Assembly (NCBI GenBank): GCA_017479645.1
Contig: JAFVBZ010000269.1
Location: 1 to 34,011 of the forward strand
Direction of reading: 5' to 3'
DNA: 34,011 nucleotides
Source: Ruminiclostridium sp.
GTDB lineage: Bacteria > Bacillota > Clostridia > Oscillospirales > Ruminococcaceae
The notes under the pieces were generated by a model, which was given only the letters and a program-made list of their open reading frames with translations, did not search any database and was not told where the DNA came from. This document shows, piece after piece, positions 23,952 through 30,629 of the stretch (positions within the stretch are counted from its first letter, which is position 1; each line of letters begins with the position of its first letter). The position numbers and the translations under genes are program-made.

Positions 23952-25178
23952 TCACTTGTCGTACTTCATTCTCCAGTCGATGCATCTCTGCAGATACTTC
24001 ACATAGTCCGGATTCTTGCACATACCCTTTCCCTCGGTATCGCTTATCTTCGCAACGTCCATTCCGTTGCACGCCGTCGTTTTCATCACTATGTTCAGCG
24101 GAGGAACACAGGTGTCGTTGGAAAGATATGTGCCTATTCCGAAAGCAACCCTCGTCCTGCCGCCGAATTCCCTGAAAATCTTTTCGGCTCTCTCAAAATC
24201 AAGACTGTCGCTGAACAGCAGAGTTTTGCTCTTCGGGTCAATTCCGAGACCTTCATAGTGCCGTATCATCTTGTCGCCCCATTCAAACGGGTCGCCGCTG
24301 TCATGACGGACACCGCTGAACAAGGTCGCGTATGTGAGCTGGAAATCCTTAAGGAAACAGTCCGTGGTTATAGCGTCCGTGAGCGCCGTTCCGTTCAGCA
24401 CCCCGTACTCCCTTACCCACTCGTTCAGCGCGTACCAGTTGCTGTAAGCCGGATTGTGCTTGTGATTGCCCTGACCGACACACATTATCCATTCGTGCGC
24501 CATTGTCCCGACAGGCGTAATCCCGTACTTCTTCGCAAGATAAACATTCGATGTTCCGACAAACCTGCCCGACTTCGGCTGCGTTTCGCTGAATTTACGC
24601 ACCGCAAGCTCCTGCGCTTCGGAGGATAAACGCCGCCGAAGTCCGAACTCGCTGAACGCGGAAACTGAGTATTTCCCGCTGTGAAGCCATTCCGCTTTCT
24701 CGTCAAGCTTATCCTTAAACTCTCTTATAAGCTCCGCGTAGTCATACCGCATACGGAAATATACCTCGTTGACAATAGCCAGCGTCGGTATCTCATACAT
24801 ACTTGTATTGAGCCACGTCCCCTTTGTCTCTATCGAAAGTCCGCACTCCGCGTCCGTACTTATCTCGAAGTCTTCATATCTCGGTGACCAGAGACGCAGG
24901 AAATCCACATACGAGCCCTTTATCCATCGTATATTGTTGAGATATTCAAGCTCTTCCTCCGTGAACCGTAGCTTACAGTACAGCTTTATCTGCGACCTTA
25001 TCTCCTCCACCATTTCCGGCGTAAAGAACACGTCCTTGTTTCTGCACTTAAAAGACCAAGTCGTCTTATAGTCACTGAACCGATGATAGATAGCCTGCCC
25101 CATGCTGAACTTGTACATATCGTTCTCCAGCAGACTTGTGATTATCTGCGGAAGCTTTGTCTTTACCTCTTCGGACAT
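23952..25178 (-). CDS. pncB: Nicotinate phosphoribosyltransferase
   Basis: 408 residues, the PncB form found in E. coli and many Firmicutes. It joins nicotinate to PRPP, giving nicotinate mononucleotide for NAD synthesis. The N terminus LLENDMYKFSMGQAIYHRF is characteristic. GTMAHEWIM carries the His phosphorylated during catalysis in this family, and VRHDSGDPFEWGDKMI and TLLFSDSLDFERA shape the phosphoribosyl pocket. AAAAAGGAGACGGCGAA precedes the ATG. It follows the nicotinamidase gene by 73 bp on the same strand, giving two consecutive salvage steps. Confidence 0.95.
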   Translation of the reverse strand: MSEEVKTKLPQIITSLLENDMYKFSMGQAIYHRFSDYKTTWSFKCRNKDVFFTPEMVEEIRSQIKLYCKLRFTEEELEYLNNIRWIKGSYVDFLRLWSPRYEDFEISTDAECGLSIETKGTWLNTSMYEIPTLAIVNEVYFRMRYDYAELIREFKDKLDEKAEWLHSGKYSVSAFSEFGLRRRLSSEAQELAVRKFSETQPKSGRFVGTSNVYLAKKYGITPVGTMAHEWIMCVGQGNHKHNPAYSNWYALNEWVREYGVLNGTALTDAITTDCFLKDFQLTYATLFSGVRHDSGDPFEWGDKMIRHYEGLGIDPKSKTLLFSDSLDFERAEKIFREFGGRTRVAFGIGTYLSNDTCVPPLNIVMKTTACNGMDVAKISDTEGKGMCKNPDYVKYLQRCIDWRMKYDK

Positions 25179-25222
25179 TTCGCCGTCTCCTTTTTAAAAT
25201 AACCGCCGCAGGCGGAACCAAA

Positions 25223-25261
25223 ATTATTCATTATTCATTATTCATTTTTCACTATTCATTA
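25223..25261. repeat. Short tandem ATTATTC repeats
   Basis: About four copies of ATTATTC or ATTATTCATT variants in the pncA-pncB gap, running into the pncA stop codon at 25252. Together with the CCGCC..GGCGG hairpin at 25203-25215 they fill the gap. Confidence 0.65.
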
Positions 25262-25770
25262 ATTACATCTATCTGGCAGGACTTCATAACCGAAAGCGCC
25301 GCCCTGTGCGCCTCGGGGGTCGTTCCCGCGCAGCAGGAAGCATCGCAGAATATCGGTATCTCCGGGAACAGCGCCTTTAATATAAGCGCGTTCGATACCA
25401 CACAGATATCCGTGCATAAACCGATAACGGTTATTGACTCTGTCTCCTCCGCGCCGCCGAGCTTTTCCGCCCAGCCGGTATAGCCGAATGTGTTTTTTAC
25501 GGCAATATGAGCTTCGTCCGCCGGAGAGGTTTCCGTCGCAAGCGCCCAGCCTTCGGTGCCGTAAATGCAGTGGGGAACGGGAAGCTTCTTGCCCTCCGCG
25601 GTCTCCGGATAATCGGGGTAGTGCGTATCAAAGGTGAAATACACATCGTCAAACTTACCGGAAGCTATAAGCTCGTTTACTGCGGGCAGTATCGCCTGAG
25701 CCTCTTTCGTGCCGAGCGAGCCGTCAACAAAATCGTGCTGCATATCAACAACTATCAGTATCTTTTTCAT
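25252..25770 (-). CDS. pncA: Nicotinamidase-like cysteine hydrolase (isochorismatase fold)
   Basis: 172 residues of the isochorismatase-like hydrolase fold. VVDMQHDFVDGSLGT carries the catalytic Asp, a Lys is found in VKNTFGYTGW, and the nucleophilic Cys is in GLCTDICVVSNAL. The metal-binding DTHYPDY and the PVPHCIYGTEGW segment are as in PncA. The enzyme should deamidate nicotinamide to nicotinate, which the adjacent pncB product then uses. Other hydrolases of the fold have different substrates, but the neighbour makes nicotinamidase most likely. It lies 18 bp after rimO. Confidence 0.9.
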   Translation of the reverse strand: MKKILIVVDMQHDFVDGSLGTKEAQAILPAVNELIASGKFDDVYFTFDTHYPDYPETAEGKKLPVPHCIYGTEGWALATETSPADEAHIAVKNTFGYTGWAEKLGGAEETESITVIGLCTDICVVSNALILKALFPEIPIFCDASCCAGTTPEAHRAALSVMKSCQIDVINE

Positions 25771-25788
25771 TTTCGTTCTCCGATCCGG

Positions 25789-27123
25789 TCAAAGCATTTT
25801 TCCGATAAGGTTATTGTCGAGGGAGTCGGTAAAGCGTATCTTCACGAACTCGCCTGTGCGAAGCCGGCGCTTCGCCGAGAAGTAGATCATTCCGTCGATC
25901 TCGGGAGCATAGGACGCGTCACGTCCGAAGTACATCTCGAACAGCCGGTCATAGCCCTCGCATACCACCTCGGTCTCGGTGCCGATAAGGGACTGCTGCA
26001 CCTCGGAAACACGAATCTCCTGCTGCTCCATTATTATCTCGGAACGATGCTCGCGCTCACGCTCATCGACCTGGTTCGGGAAGTCCGCCGCAGGCGTGCC
26101 GTCCTCCTGCGAGTACGCAAAGCAGCCGAGCCTGTCGAACTTTATCTCGTTCGCGAACTCCGCAAGCTCGGTGAACTGCGCCTCCGTCTCGCCCGGAAAG
26201 CCCGCAATAAATGTCGTTCGCAGGGTAAGTCCCGGGATCCGCTCACGAAGCTTCTTTATAAGCGCAGTAAGGGAAGCGCGGTCGCCCGTGCGGTTCATGT
26301 CCTTGAGTATCTCCGCGTCGCAGTGCTGCAGCGGGAGGTCTATGTATTTGCAGATCTTCGGCTCGGACGCTATCATATCTATGAGCTCGTCCGTCATTCT
26401 CTCAGGGTAGCAGTACAGCAGCCTTATCCACTTCACATCAAGCTTCACCAGCTCCCGGAGCAGTTCCGTCAATGCGAGATGACCGTATAAGTCCTCGCCG
26501 TAGCGGGTGGTGTCCTGCGCTATGACGATAAGCTCCTTAACACCTTTCTTTACGAGGATCTCAGCTTCCTTAACGATATTCTCTATCTTTCTGCTGCGGA
26601 ACTTTCCGCGTATCTGCGGGATAGCACAGTAGGTGCAGCAGTTGTCACAGCCGTCGGCTATACGCAGATAAGCATAGTGTGAAAGGGTGGACTGCATACG
26701 CACACCCTCCATATTGTGGTCCTCGACGCTGCCGAAGTCGATAACGCGCTCACCGGCAAGCACACGCTCTATCGTCTCAACTATCGCATCGTTCCTGCCG
26801 ATACCGAGAACGCCGTCGATCTCCGGAAACTCGGTGTCCATCTGCTCCTGATAGCGCTGTGCAAGACAGCCGGTAACGATGATCTTCTTGTTGATGCCGT
26901 CGTTCTTGCGGTTTATCGCTTCCATTATCTCCTCAATAGCTTCTTCCTTTGCGCTGGTAATGAAGCCGCAGGTGTTGATAACGACAACGTCCGCGAGTCC
27001 GGCTTCGGGAACTATCTTATATCCCGCTTCCGCTATCTTCGCAAGCATAAGCTCCGCGTCGCACTGGTTTTTCGGGCAGCCGAGTGATACCACTCCGACT
27101 TTTGTCTCGTTTGTATTTGCCAT
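25789..27123 (-). CDS. rimO: Ribosomal protein S12 methylthiotransferase
   Basis: 444 residues. This radical-SAM enzyme adds a methylthio group to a conserved Asp of ribosomal protein S12. The N-terminal UPF0004 domain begins GVVSLGCPKNQCDAELML, with further cluster Cys in VINTCGFITSAKEE and VTGCLAQRY. The radical SAM motif is CDNCCTYCAIP (CxxxCxxC). A TRAM-like region closes the protein. GCPKN and length point to RimO rather than MiaB or MtaB. The ATG at 27123 is preferred to one 13 codons upstream because GGAG lies 9 bases before it and it falls just past the NUDIX gene end. Confidence 0.95.
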   Translation of the reverse strand: MANTNETKVGVVSLGCPKNQCDAELMLAKIAEAGYKIVPEAGLADVVVINTCGFITSAKEEAIEEIMEAINRKNDGINKKIIVTGCLAQRYQEQMDTEFPEIDGVLGIGRNDAIVETIERVLAGERVIDFGSVEDHNMEGVRMQSTLSHYAYLRIADGCDNCCTYCAIPQIRGKFRSRKIENIVKEAEILVKKGVKELIVIAQDTTRYGEDLYGHLALTELLRELVKLDVKWIRLLYCYPERMTDELIDMIASEPKICKYIDLPLQHCDAEILKDMNRTGDRASLTALIKKLRERIPGLTLRTTFIAGFPGETEAQFTELAEFANEIKFDRLGCFAYSQEDGTPAADFPNQVDEREREHRSEIIMEQQEIRVSEVQQSLIGTETEVVCEGYDRLFEMYFGRDASYAPEIDGMIYFSAKRRLRTGEFVKIRFTDSLDNNLIGKML

Positions 27124-27124
27124 T

Positions 27125-27829
27125 TCAGTTATTCTCCGATATATATTTTTCCGCTTCTTCAAGAAGCTCCCTGTCCTCCGGGAAGTTCAGAAGCTCCATT
27201 GCCTTGCCGTAGGGCAGAAGCCAGTCGTCAAGTATCTCGTCCTCCTGTATCGTCGGTTTACGGTATTCGTAGTGACCGATAAAGAAAACGCCGGTCTTGA
27301 CGGTTTTCTGATGTGTCATATAGGTGTATTCCCGGCGGAAATCTCCGTACTGCACAAAGTCCAGCCCAGTCTCCTCGAACACCTCACGCTTTGCTGTCTC
27401 AAGCTCGGTCTCGCCGTAGTCGATGTGTCCCTTAGGGAAGCCGATATGCCCGCTGTTGTTCTTGATGAGCAGGTAACGGCGCTCCCCGTCCTTCTCGGTG
27501 AACATCACCGCTCCGCCGGTCTTTTCAAATTTCGGGTAAAGCGTGTCGCCCTCCCGTACAAGACCGCCGAGATCGTGCAGGAGATTGCACTCGAAGCAAG
27601 GGTCACTGCCGTAAAACTCCGCGGGGATTACTACGGGTATCTCCTCGCCGTCCCGCTCGATCACAGCACAGGTCTTTGCGGCGAGCTTATCCTCTCCGCC
27701 TTTATATACGGCAATATATGCCGTCTTACCGTCATATTCGCCGAGAAATGCGCTGCTGCCGCTTTTTTCGCCGACTGTGACGGTTATTTCTTTTCCGTAT
27801 ATCTCAAAATCTTTTCTTGGGTGTGACAT
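27125..27829 (-). CDS. NUDIX hydrolase with an extra N-terminal domain
   Basis: 234 residues. The C-terminal 140 residues form a NUDIX domain with a complete motif starting GHIDYGETELETAKREVFEE and ending TGL, so it should hydrolyse a nucleoside diphosphate-linked substrate with Mg2+. The substrate-handling strand RYLLIKNNSGHIGFPKGH resembles Ap4A-hydrolase-like members. About 90 N-terminal residues (up to VREGDTLYPKFEK) form a separate beta-rich domain with ECNLLHDLGG that I do not recognise. CGGAG precedes the ATG and a good promoter lies at 27859-27887. It is the first gene of NUDIX-rimO-pncA-pncB. Confidence 0.85.
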   Translation of the reverse strand: MSHPRKDFEIYGKEITVTVGEKSGSSAFLGEYDGKTAYIAVYKGGEDKLAAKTCAVIERDGEEIPVVIPAEFYGSDPCFECNLLHDLGGLVREGDTLYPKFEKTGGAVMFTEKDGERRYLLIKNNSGHIGFPKGHIDYGETELETAKREVFEETGLDFVQYGDFRREYTYMTHQKTVKTGVFFIGHYEYRKPTIQEDEILDDWLLPYGKAMELLNFPEDRELLEEAEKYISENN

Positions 27830-27858
27830 AAAAACAGCTCCGTATTAATAATAAGACT

Positions 27859-27887
27859 ATATTAACATATTTCCGGACGAAATGCAA
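27859..27887 (-). promoter_or_regulatory. Promoter of the NUDIX-rimO-pncA-pncB operon
   Basis: TTGCAT (27887-27882), 17-bp spacer, TAATAT (27864-27859) on the minus strand. The predicted leader is only about 24 bases and contains the CGGAG binding site. Confidence 0.7.
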
Positions 27888-27937
27888 GAGAAAAATGGAT
27901 ATTGCGATCAACGGCATTCAGCCGGTATTATCGTTTA

Positions 27938-27966
27938 TTGACTTTTATCCCGGAATATGATATCAT
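27938..27966 (+). promoter_or_regulatory. Promoter of the type I toxin mRNA
   Basis: TTGACT (27938-27943), 17-bp spacer, TATCAT (27961-27966). The predicted RNA starts near 27973, giving a leader of about 130 bases before the toxin ATG, rich in short hairpins (for example ACCGTC/GACGGT around 28010-28036). Confidence 0.75.
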
Positions 27967-28082
27967 AATAACAGCAGGTATCAACTGCATAACAACGATA
28001 TCTGTCAGGAACCGTCCGCAGCAGTAACAGACGGTATTCCCGGCAAGAATAAGCAGCCATAAATGGCAGGCGGTCAATCCAC

Positions 28083-28100
28083 GCTCCCGGAAGGGAGTGA
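28083..28100 (+). promoter_or_regulatory. Hairpin hiding the toxin ribosome binding site
   Basis: CGCTCCC (from 28082) pairs with GGGAGTG (28093-28099) around a GGAA-type loop, so the ribosome binding site GGGAG is buried in a stem. GGGAGTGA recurs as GGGAGCGA at 28247-28254 in the antisense gene, so the antisense RNA carries CGCTCCC and can pair with this same site. Confidence 0.65.
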
Positions 28101-28105
28101 TGTAT

Positions 28106-28198
28106 ATGACTTTTACATACGAAGCATTTGTACAAACGGGTATTCTCATTTGTGCCATTATAAAGCTTGTAATTGACATATATAATAAAAAGAGATAA
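28106..28198 (+). CDS. Small hydrophobic type I toxin (putative holin-like toxin family)
   Basis: A 30-residue peptide, MTFTYEAFVQTGILICAIIK and ten more residues ending NKKR. The pattern of a short TYEA-type N terminus, one membrane helix and a Lys/Arg tail matches the Fst/TxpA-like 'putative holin-like toxin' group, which acts on the membrane of the producing cell. The ATG at 28106 has GGGAG 8 bases before it; an ATG at 28100 is too close. The stop codon lies inside the terminator stem. A convergent antisense RNA gene overlaps the 3' end, so expression should be repressed by RNA pairing. This is too short for standard gene calling and easily missed. Confidence 0.8.
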   Translation: MTFTYEAFVQTGILICAIIKLVIDIYNKKR

Positions 28199-28276
28199 CC
28201 GCCTCAGCGTCCAACAGTAGGCGGTTATCTCTTTAACCTTTACTTTGGGAGCGACCGTTTGTCGGCTGCTCTTGTT
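28183..28276 (-). ncRNA. Antisense RNA antitoxin
   Basis: A predicted RNA of about 90-95 nt, transcribed toward the toxin gene from the perfect promoter at 28283-28311 and ending in the shared terminator, whose minus-strand side is followed by TTTTTATTATA. It overlaps the toxin mRNA 3' end and carries CGCTCCC, complementary (one G-U) to the toxin ribosome binding site. The layout follows the par/fst model: two convergent RNAs, one terminator and repeats that let the antitoxin reach the translation start. Ends are inferred from promoter and terminator positions. Confidence 0.75.
28189..28234. terminator. Shared bidirectional terminator of toxin and antitoxin RNAs
   Basis: AAAGAGATAACCGCCT (28189-28204) and AGGCGGTTATCTCTTT (28219-28234) form a perfect 16-bp stem with a 14-base loop. 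A T tract follows on both strands. The toxin TAA stop (28196-28198) is within the left arm. Confidence 0.93.
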
Positions 28277-28282
28277 GTTTTT

Positions 28283-28311
28283 ATTATATCACACACAGCT
28301 TTATTTGTCAA
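28283..28311 (-). promoter_or_regulatory. Perfect consensus promoter of the antisense RNA
   Basis: TTGACA (28311-28306), 17-bp spacer, TATAAT (28288-28283) on the minus strand. No coding sequence of its own lies downstream before the terminator, which marks it as an RNA-gene promoter. It is stronger on paper than the toxin promoter, as expected for an antitoxin. Confidence 0.88.
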
Positions 28312-28343
28312 GCTGCACAAACCGTCTTTGATTCGGACGTTTT

Positions 28344-29606
28344 TTATTTCAGAGTAATTATCCCCTTGTCGAGCAGTCTCTGCGCCGCAAGGATTATCCC
28401 CATTCGTCCGGTGTCGTATGTAAGACCGCCCTGGAGCCATACCGCGAACGGTTCGCGGAGAGGTGCGTCCGCAGACAGCTCTATCGACGCACCCATTGTG
28501 AATGCGCCCGCCGCCATTATTACCTGGCTGTCGTAGCCGGGCATATCCCAGGGCTCCGGGGTAACGAAGCTGTCAACCGGGCTTCCTGCCTGTATTCCCT
28601 CACAGAATGCGATCAGCGCTTTCCGGGAGCCGAGCTTCACCGCGGTGATGATGTCGGTGCGGTACTCGTTGTAGTGCGGAAACGCTTCAAATCCGAGCTT
28701 GCGGAAGAATGCGGAAGCGAAGGTAGCGGTCTTTACCGCGTTCTTTACCACCTCGGGAGCATAGAAAAGCCCGAGGAAAAGGCTCCGGTTCATATCGAGG
28801 GTACAGCCGACTTCCTTGCCGGTGCCGACAGTGGTGAGACGGTAGGAGCAAAGCTCTACCAGGTCTTTTCTTCCCGCGATATAACCGCCGGTGGGAGCGA
28901 TACCGCCGCCGAGGTTCTTTATAAGGGAGCCGACGATGAGGTCTGCACCCACATCACAGGGCTCAACGCGCTCGACGAGTTCGCCGTAGCAGTTGTCAAC
29001 GATAATGATCGCGTCCGGATTCACGCCTTTTACCGCGTCTATCATCTCGCTTATCTCGGAAACGGAGATCGACGGGCGCAGGCTGTAGCCGCGGGAACGC
29101 TGGATATAAGCGACTTTGCAGCCGCGGGCAAGATCGCTGATCTTACCGAAATTTACTCTCCCGTCCGGGAGCAGGTCTATCTGGTCATACTTAACTCCGA
29201 ACTCGGTCAGCGAACCGCCTCTCTTGCCGAAGATGACCTCATTCAGCGTATCGTAGGGCGTTCCGGTGAGCGAGAGCATCAGATCTCCCGGGCGAAGCAC
29301 GCCGAAAAGCGCAGTTGAGATCGCGTGGGTCCCGTTCACGAAGTTGTGGCGCACGAGTGCGTCCTCTGCGCCGAGAACCTGTGCGAACACTGCATCAAGC
29401 TTGTCGCGTCCGTCATCGCCGTAGCCGTAGCCGGTAGTACCTTTGAGGTGCATTTCACCGACGCGGTTGTCGATAAAGGCTTTCAGCACCTTCTCGCTGT
29501 TGCATCTTGCTGTATGGTCAATGCGGTCGAATGCTTCGGAAGCATCTTCCTCCGCTTCAAGCGCAATATTCTCAAGTTCTTTATCCGGATTGAAATAACA
29601 GCTCAT
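28344..29606 (-). CDS. Methionine gamma-lyase family PLP enzyme (YnbB/'aluminum resistance' type)
   Basis: 420 residues of the fold-type I PLP family annotated as Met_gamma_lyase or aluminum resistance protein. The PLP-binding Lys is most likely in GSLIKNLGGGIAPTGGYIAG, and the cofactor Asp in IIIVDNCYGELVE. TGYGYGDDGRDKLDAVFAQV and FVNGTHAIS are conserved in this family. Despite the name, its substrate has not been firmly established. AGGAGATAAGG precedes the ATG. It is probably monocistronic; upstream DNA is filled by family A repeats and I could not assign a promoter. Confidence 0.92.
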   Translation of the reverse strand: MSCYFNPDKELENIALEAEEDASEAFDRIDHTARCNSEKVLKAFIDNRVGEMHLKGTTGYGYGDDGRDKLDAVFAQVLGAEDALVRHNFVNGTHAISTALFGVLRPGDLMLSLTGTPYDTLNEVIFGKRGGSLTEFGVKYDQIDLLPDGRVNFGKISDLARGCKVAYIQRSRGYSLRPSISVSEISEMIDAVKGVNPDAIIIVDNCYGELVERVEPCDVGADLIVGSLIKNLGGGIAPTGGYIAGRKDLVELCSYRLTTVGTGKEVGCTLDMNRSLFLGLFYAPEVVKNAVKTATFASAFFRKLGFEAFPHYNEYRTDIITAVKLGSRKALIAFCEGIQAGSPVDSFVTPEPWDMPGYDSQVIMAAGAFTMGASIELSADAPLREPFAVWLQGGLTYDTGRMGIILAAQRLLDKGIITLK

Positions 29607-29640
29607 TTCCTTATCTCCTGTTTTGTATATATTTCTTTCC

Positions 29641-29726
29641 GCGCCTTCGCGCGTGTCCTGCGCGGACAGCGCAAGCCCCTTTAAAAAGGGGCTTGACCCC
29701 TAAACCTTTTTGACCGTAACACGGAA
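29641..29726 (+). repeat. Family A palindromic repeat, copy A5
   Basis: Modules in order: GCGCCTTCGCGC, GTGTCCTGCGCGGAC, AGCGC, then a palindrome AAGCCCC..GGGGCTT (29672-29694) with a GACCCCTAAAC tail that resembles the family B palindrome, and the core TGACCGTAACACGGAA (29711-29726). The inner palindrome differs from copy A4, showing module exchange. Confidence 0.75.
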
Positions 29727-29785
29727 ATCGAAAAGATTCCATATAGTCTTAAACATATCATATAAGTCTTTTATATCTGTCTTTT

Positions 29786-29897
29786 AAGAGACTTGTCAGG
29801 TTCCGTATTACGGTCATTGGGGTCAAGCGCCCTTGCGCTTGCGCGGGACGGGGGCGCGCAGCCCCAGCGCCGTCTGCGAAGACGCGCGTCAGCGCAG
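29786..29897 (-). repeat. Family A palindromic repeat, copy A6, overlapping a stop codon
   Basis: Read on the minus strand: GCGCTGACGCGC, GTCTTCGCAGAC, GGCGC, further GC-rich hairpins, TTGACCCC, the core AATGACCGTAATACGGAA (29801-29818), six variable bases and AAGTCTCTT. It faces copy A5, so the 282-bp gap holds an inverted pair. The stop codon of the GNAT gene (29889-29891) is the TGA inside its first palindrome. Confidence 0.75.
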
Positions 29898-30629
29898 CGG
29901 AATCTGAACTGCCTCTCCCGCGGGCTCAAAACCGCACTTGCGGTAGAAGCCCTCAAGCTCTCCGGCGCAGAACAGGAACACCTCGTTCCCGCATGCCGAT
30001 TCCTCGGTGCAAATGTGCGCAAGGAGCCTGCCGGCAAGACCCTTTCCGCGCTCTTCCGGTACGGTGCATATATAAGAAAGGTATGATATGCCGCCGGACG
30101 CGAACATTCTTACCGCGCATGCCGAACTGCCAAGGGCATAGAGACGCACAGTGCCGTGCCGGAGCATATAACTTGTATCAGTGTACCACTTATTGAAGTC
30201 AATGTCAAATCCGCTTTTTGCAATTTCGTATATTTCACCGATAGAAACCGCGGTTCCTGTCCGGACTTTGTATATATCGTCGGTTTTTTTTATTCCGTTT
30301 CCCGCCCTCATCAGCAGGAGCTTTTCCGCGCCGTAAGAGCCGGTCTTTTCATACAGACTGTACGGCATGAGCACCACGGAGAACTGCCCGCAGCCGAGAA
30401 ATGCGGCAAGCTCCGCGCTCCGCGCTTTCCCGATATGCCCGCAGTCCGCCGCCGTCGCTTCGCCGTAGTAGCTCCCGATCACAGCTCCGCCGTCCTGTGC
30501 CCAGAACCGGCAGAAATCATAGCCGAAGCCGTATGCGTCCGCAAGCGAACGTATCTTCTCGGTATAGACGCTGCGTTCATCACCGAGCGCCCGGTAAAGA
30601 GCCGCACTGTCGGTAACAGCCCTTATCAT
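29889..30629 (-). CDS. GNAT family N-acetyltransferase
   Basis: 246 residues. The C-terminal half (about 120-240) has the GNAT fold with the acetyl-CoA motif VPEERGKGLAGRLLAHI (R-x-x-G-x-G/A) and the closing FYRKCGFEPAG. The N-terminal 110 residues resemble a second, degenerate GNAT-like half (FCRFWAQDGGAVIGSYYGEA). Substrate unknown. Its start overlaps the stop of the M42 peptidase gene upstream by 4 bp, so it is the third gene of a translationally coupled operon. The stop codon lies within a palindromic repeat, so the C terminus may have been reshaped by repeat insertion. Confidence 0.85.
   Translation of the reverse strand: MIRAVTDSAALYRALGDERSVYTEKIRSLADAYGFGYDFCRFWAQDGGAVIGSYYGEATAADCGHIGKARSAELAAFLGCGQFSVVLMPYSLYEKTGSYGAEKLLLMRAGNGIKKTDDIYKVRTGTAVSIGEIYEIAKSGFDIDFNKWYTDTSYMLRHGTVRLYALGSSACAVRMFASGGISYLSYICTVPEERGKGLAGRLLAHICTEESACGNEVFLFCAGELEGFYRKCGFEPAGEAVQIPLR

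Noticed and set aside
25507-26490. 327-codon open frame on the plus strand
   Set aside because: Antisense shadow of pncA and rimO, both of which have clear family motifs.
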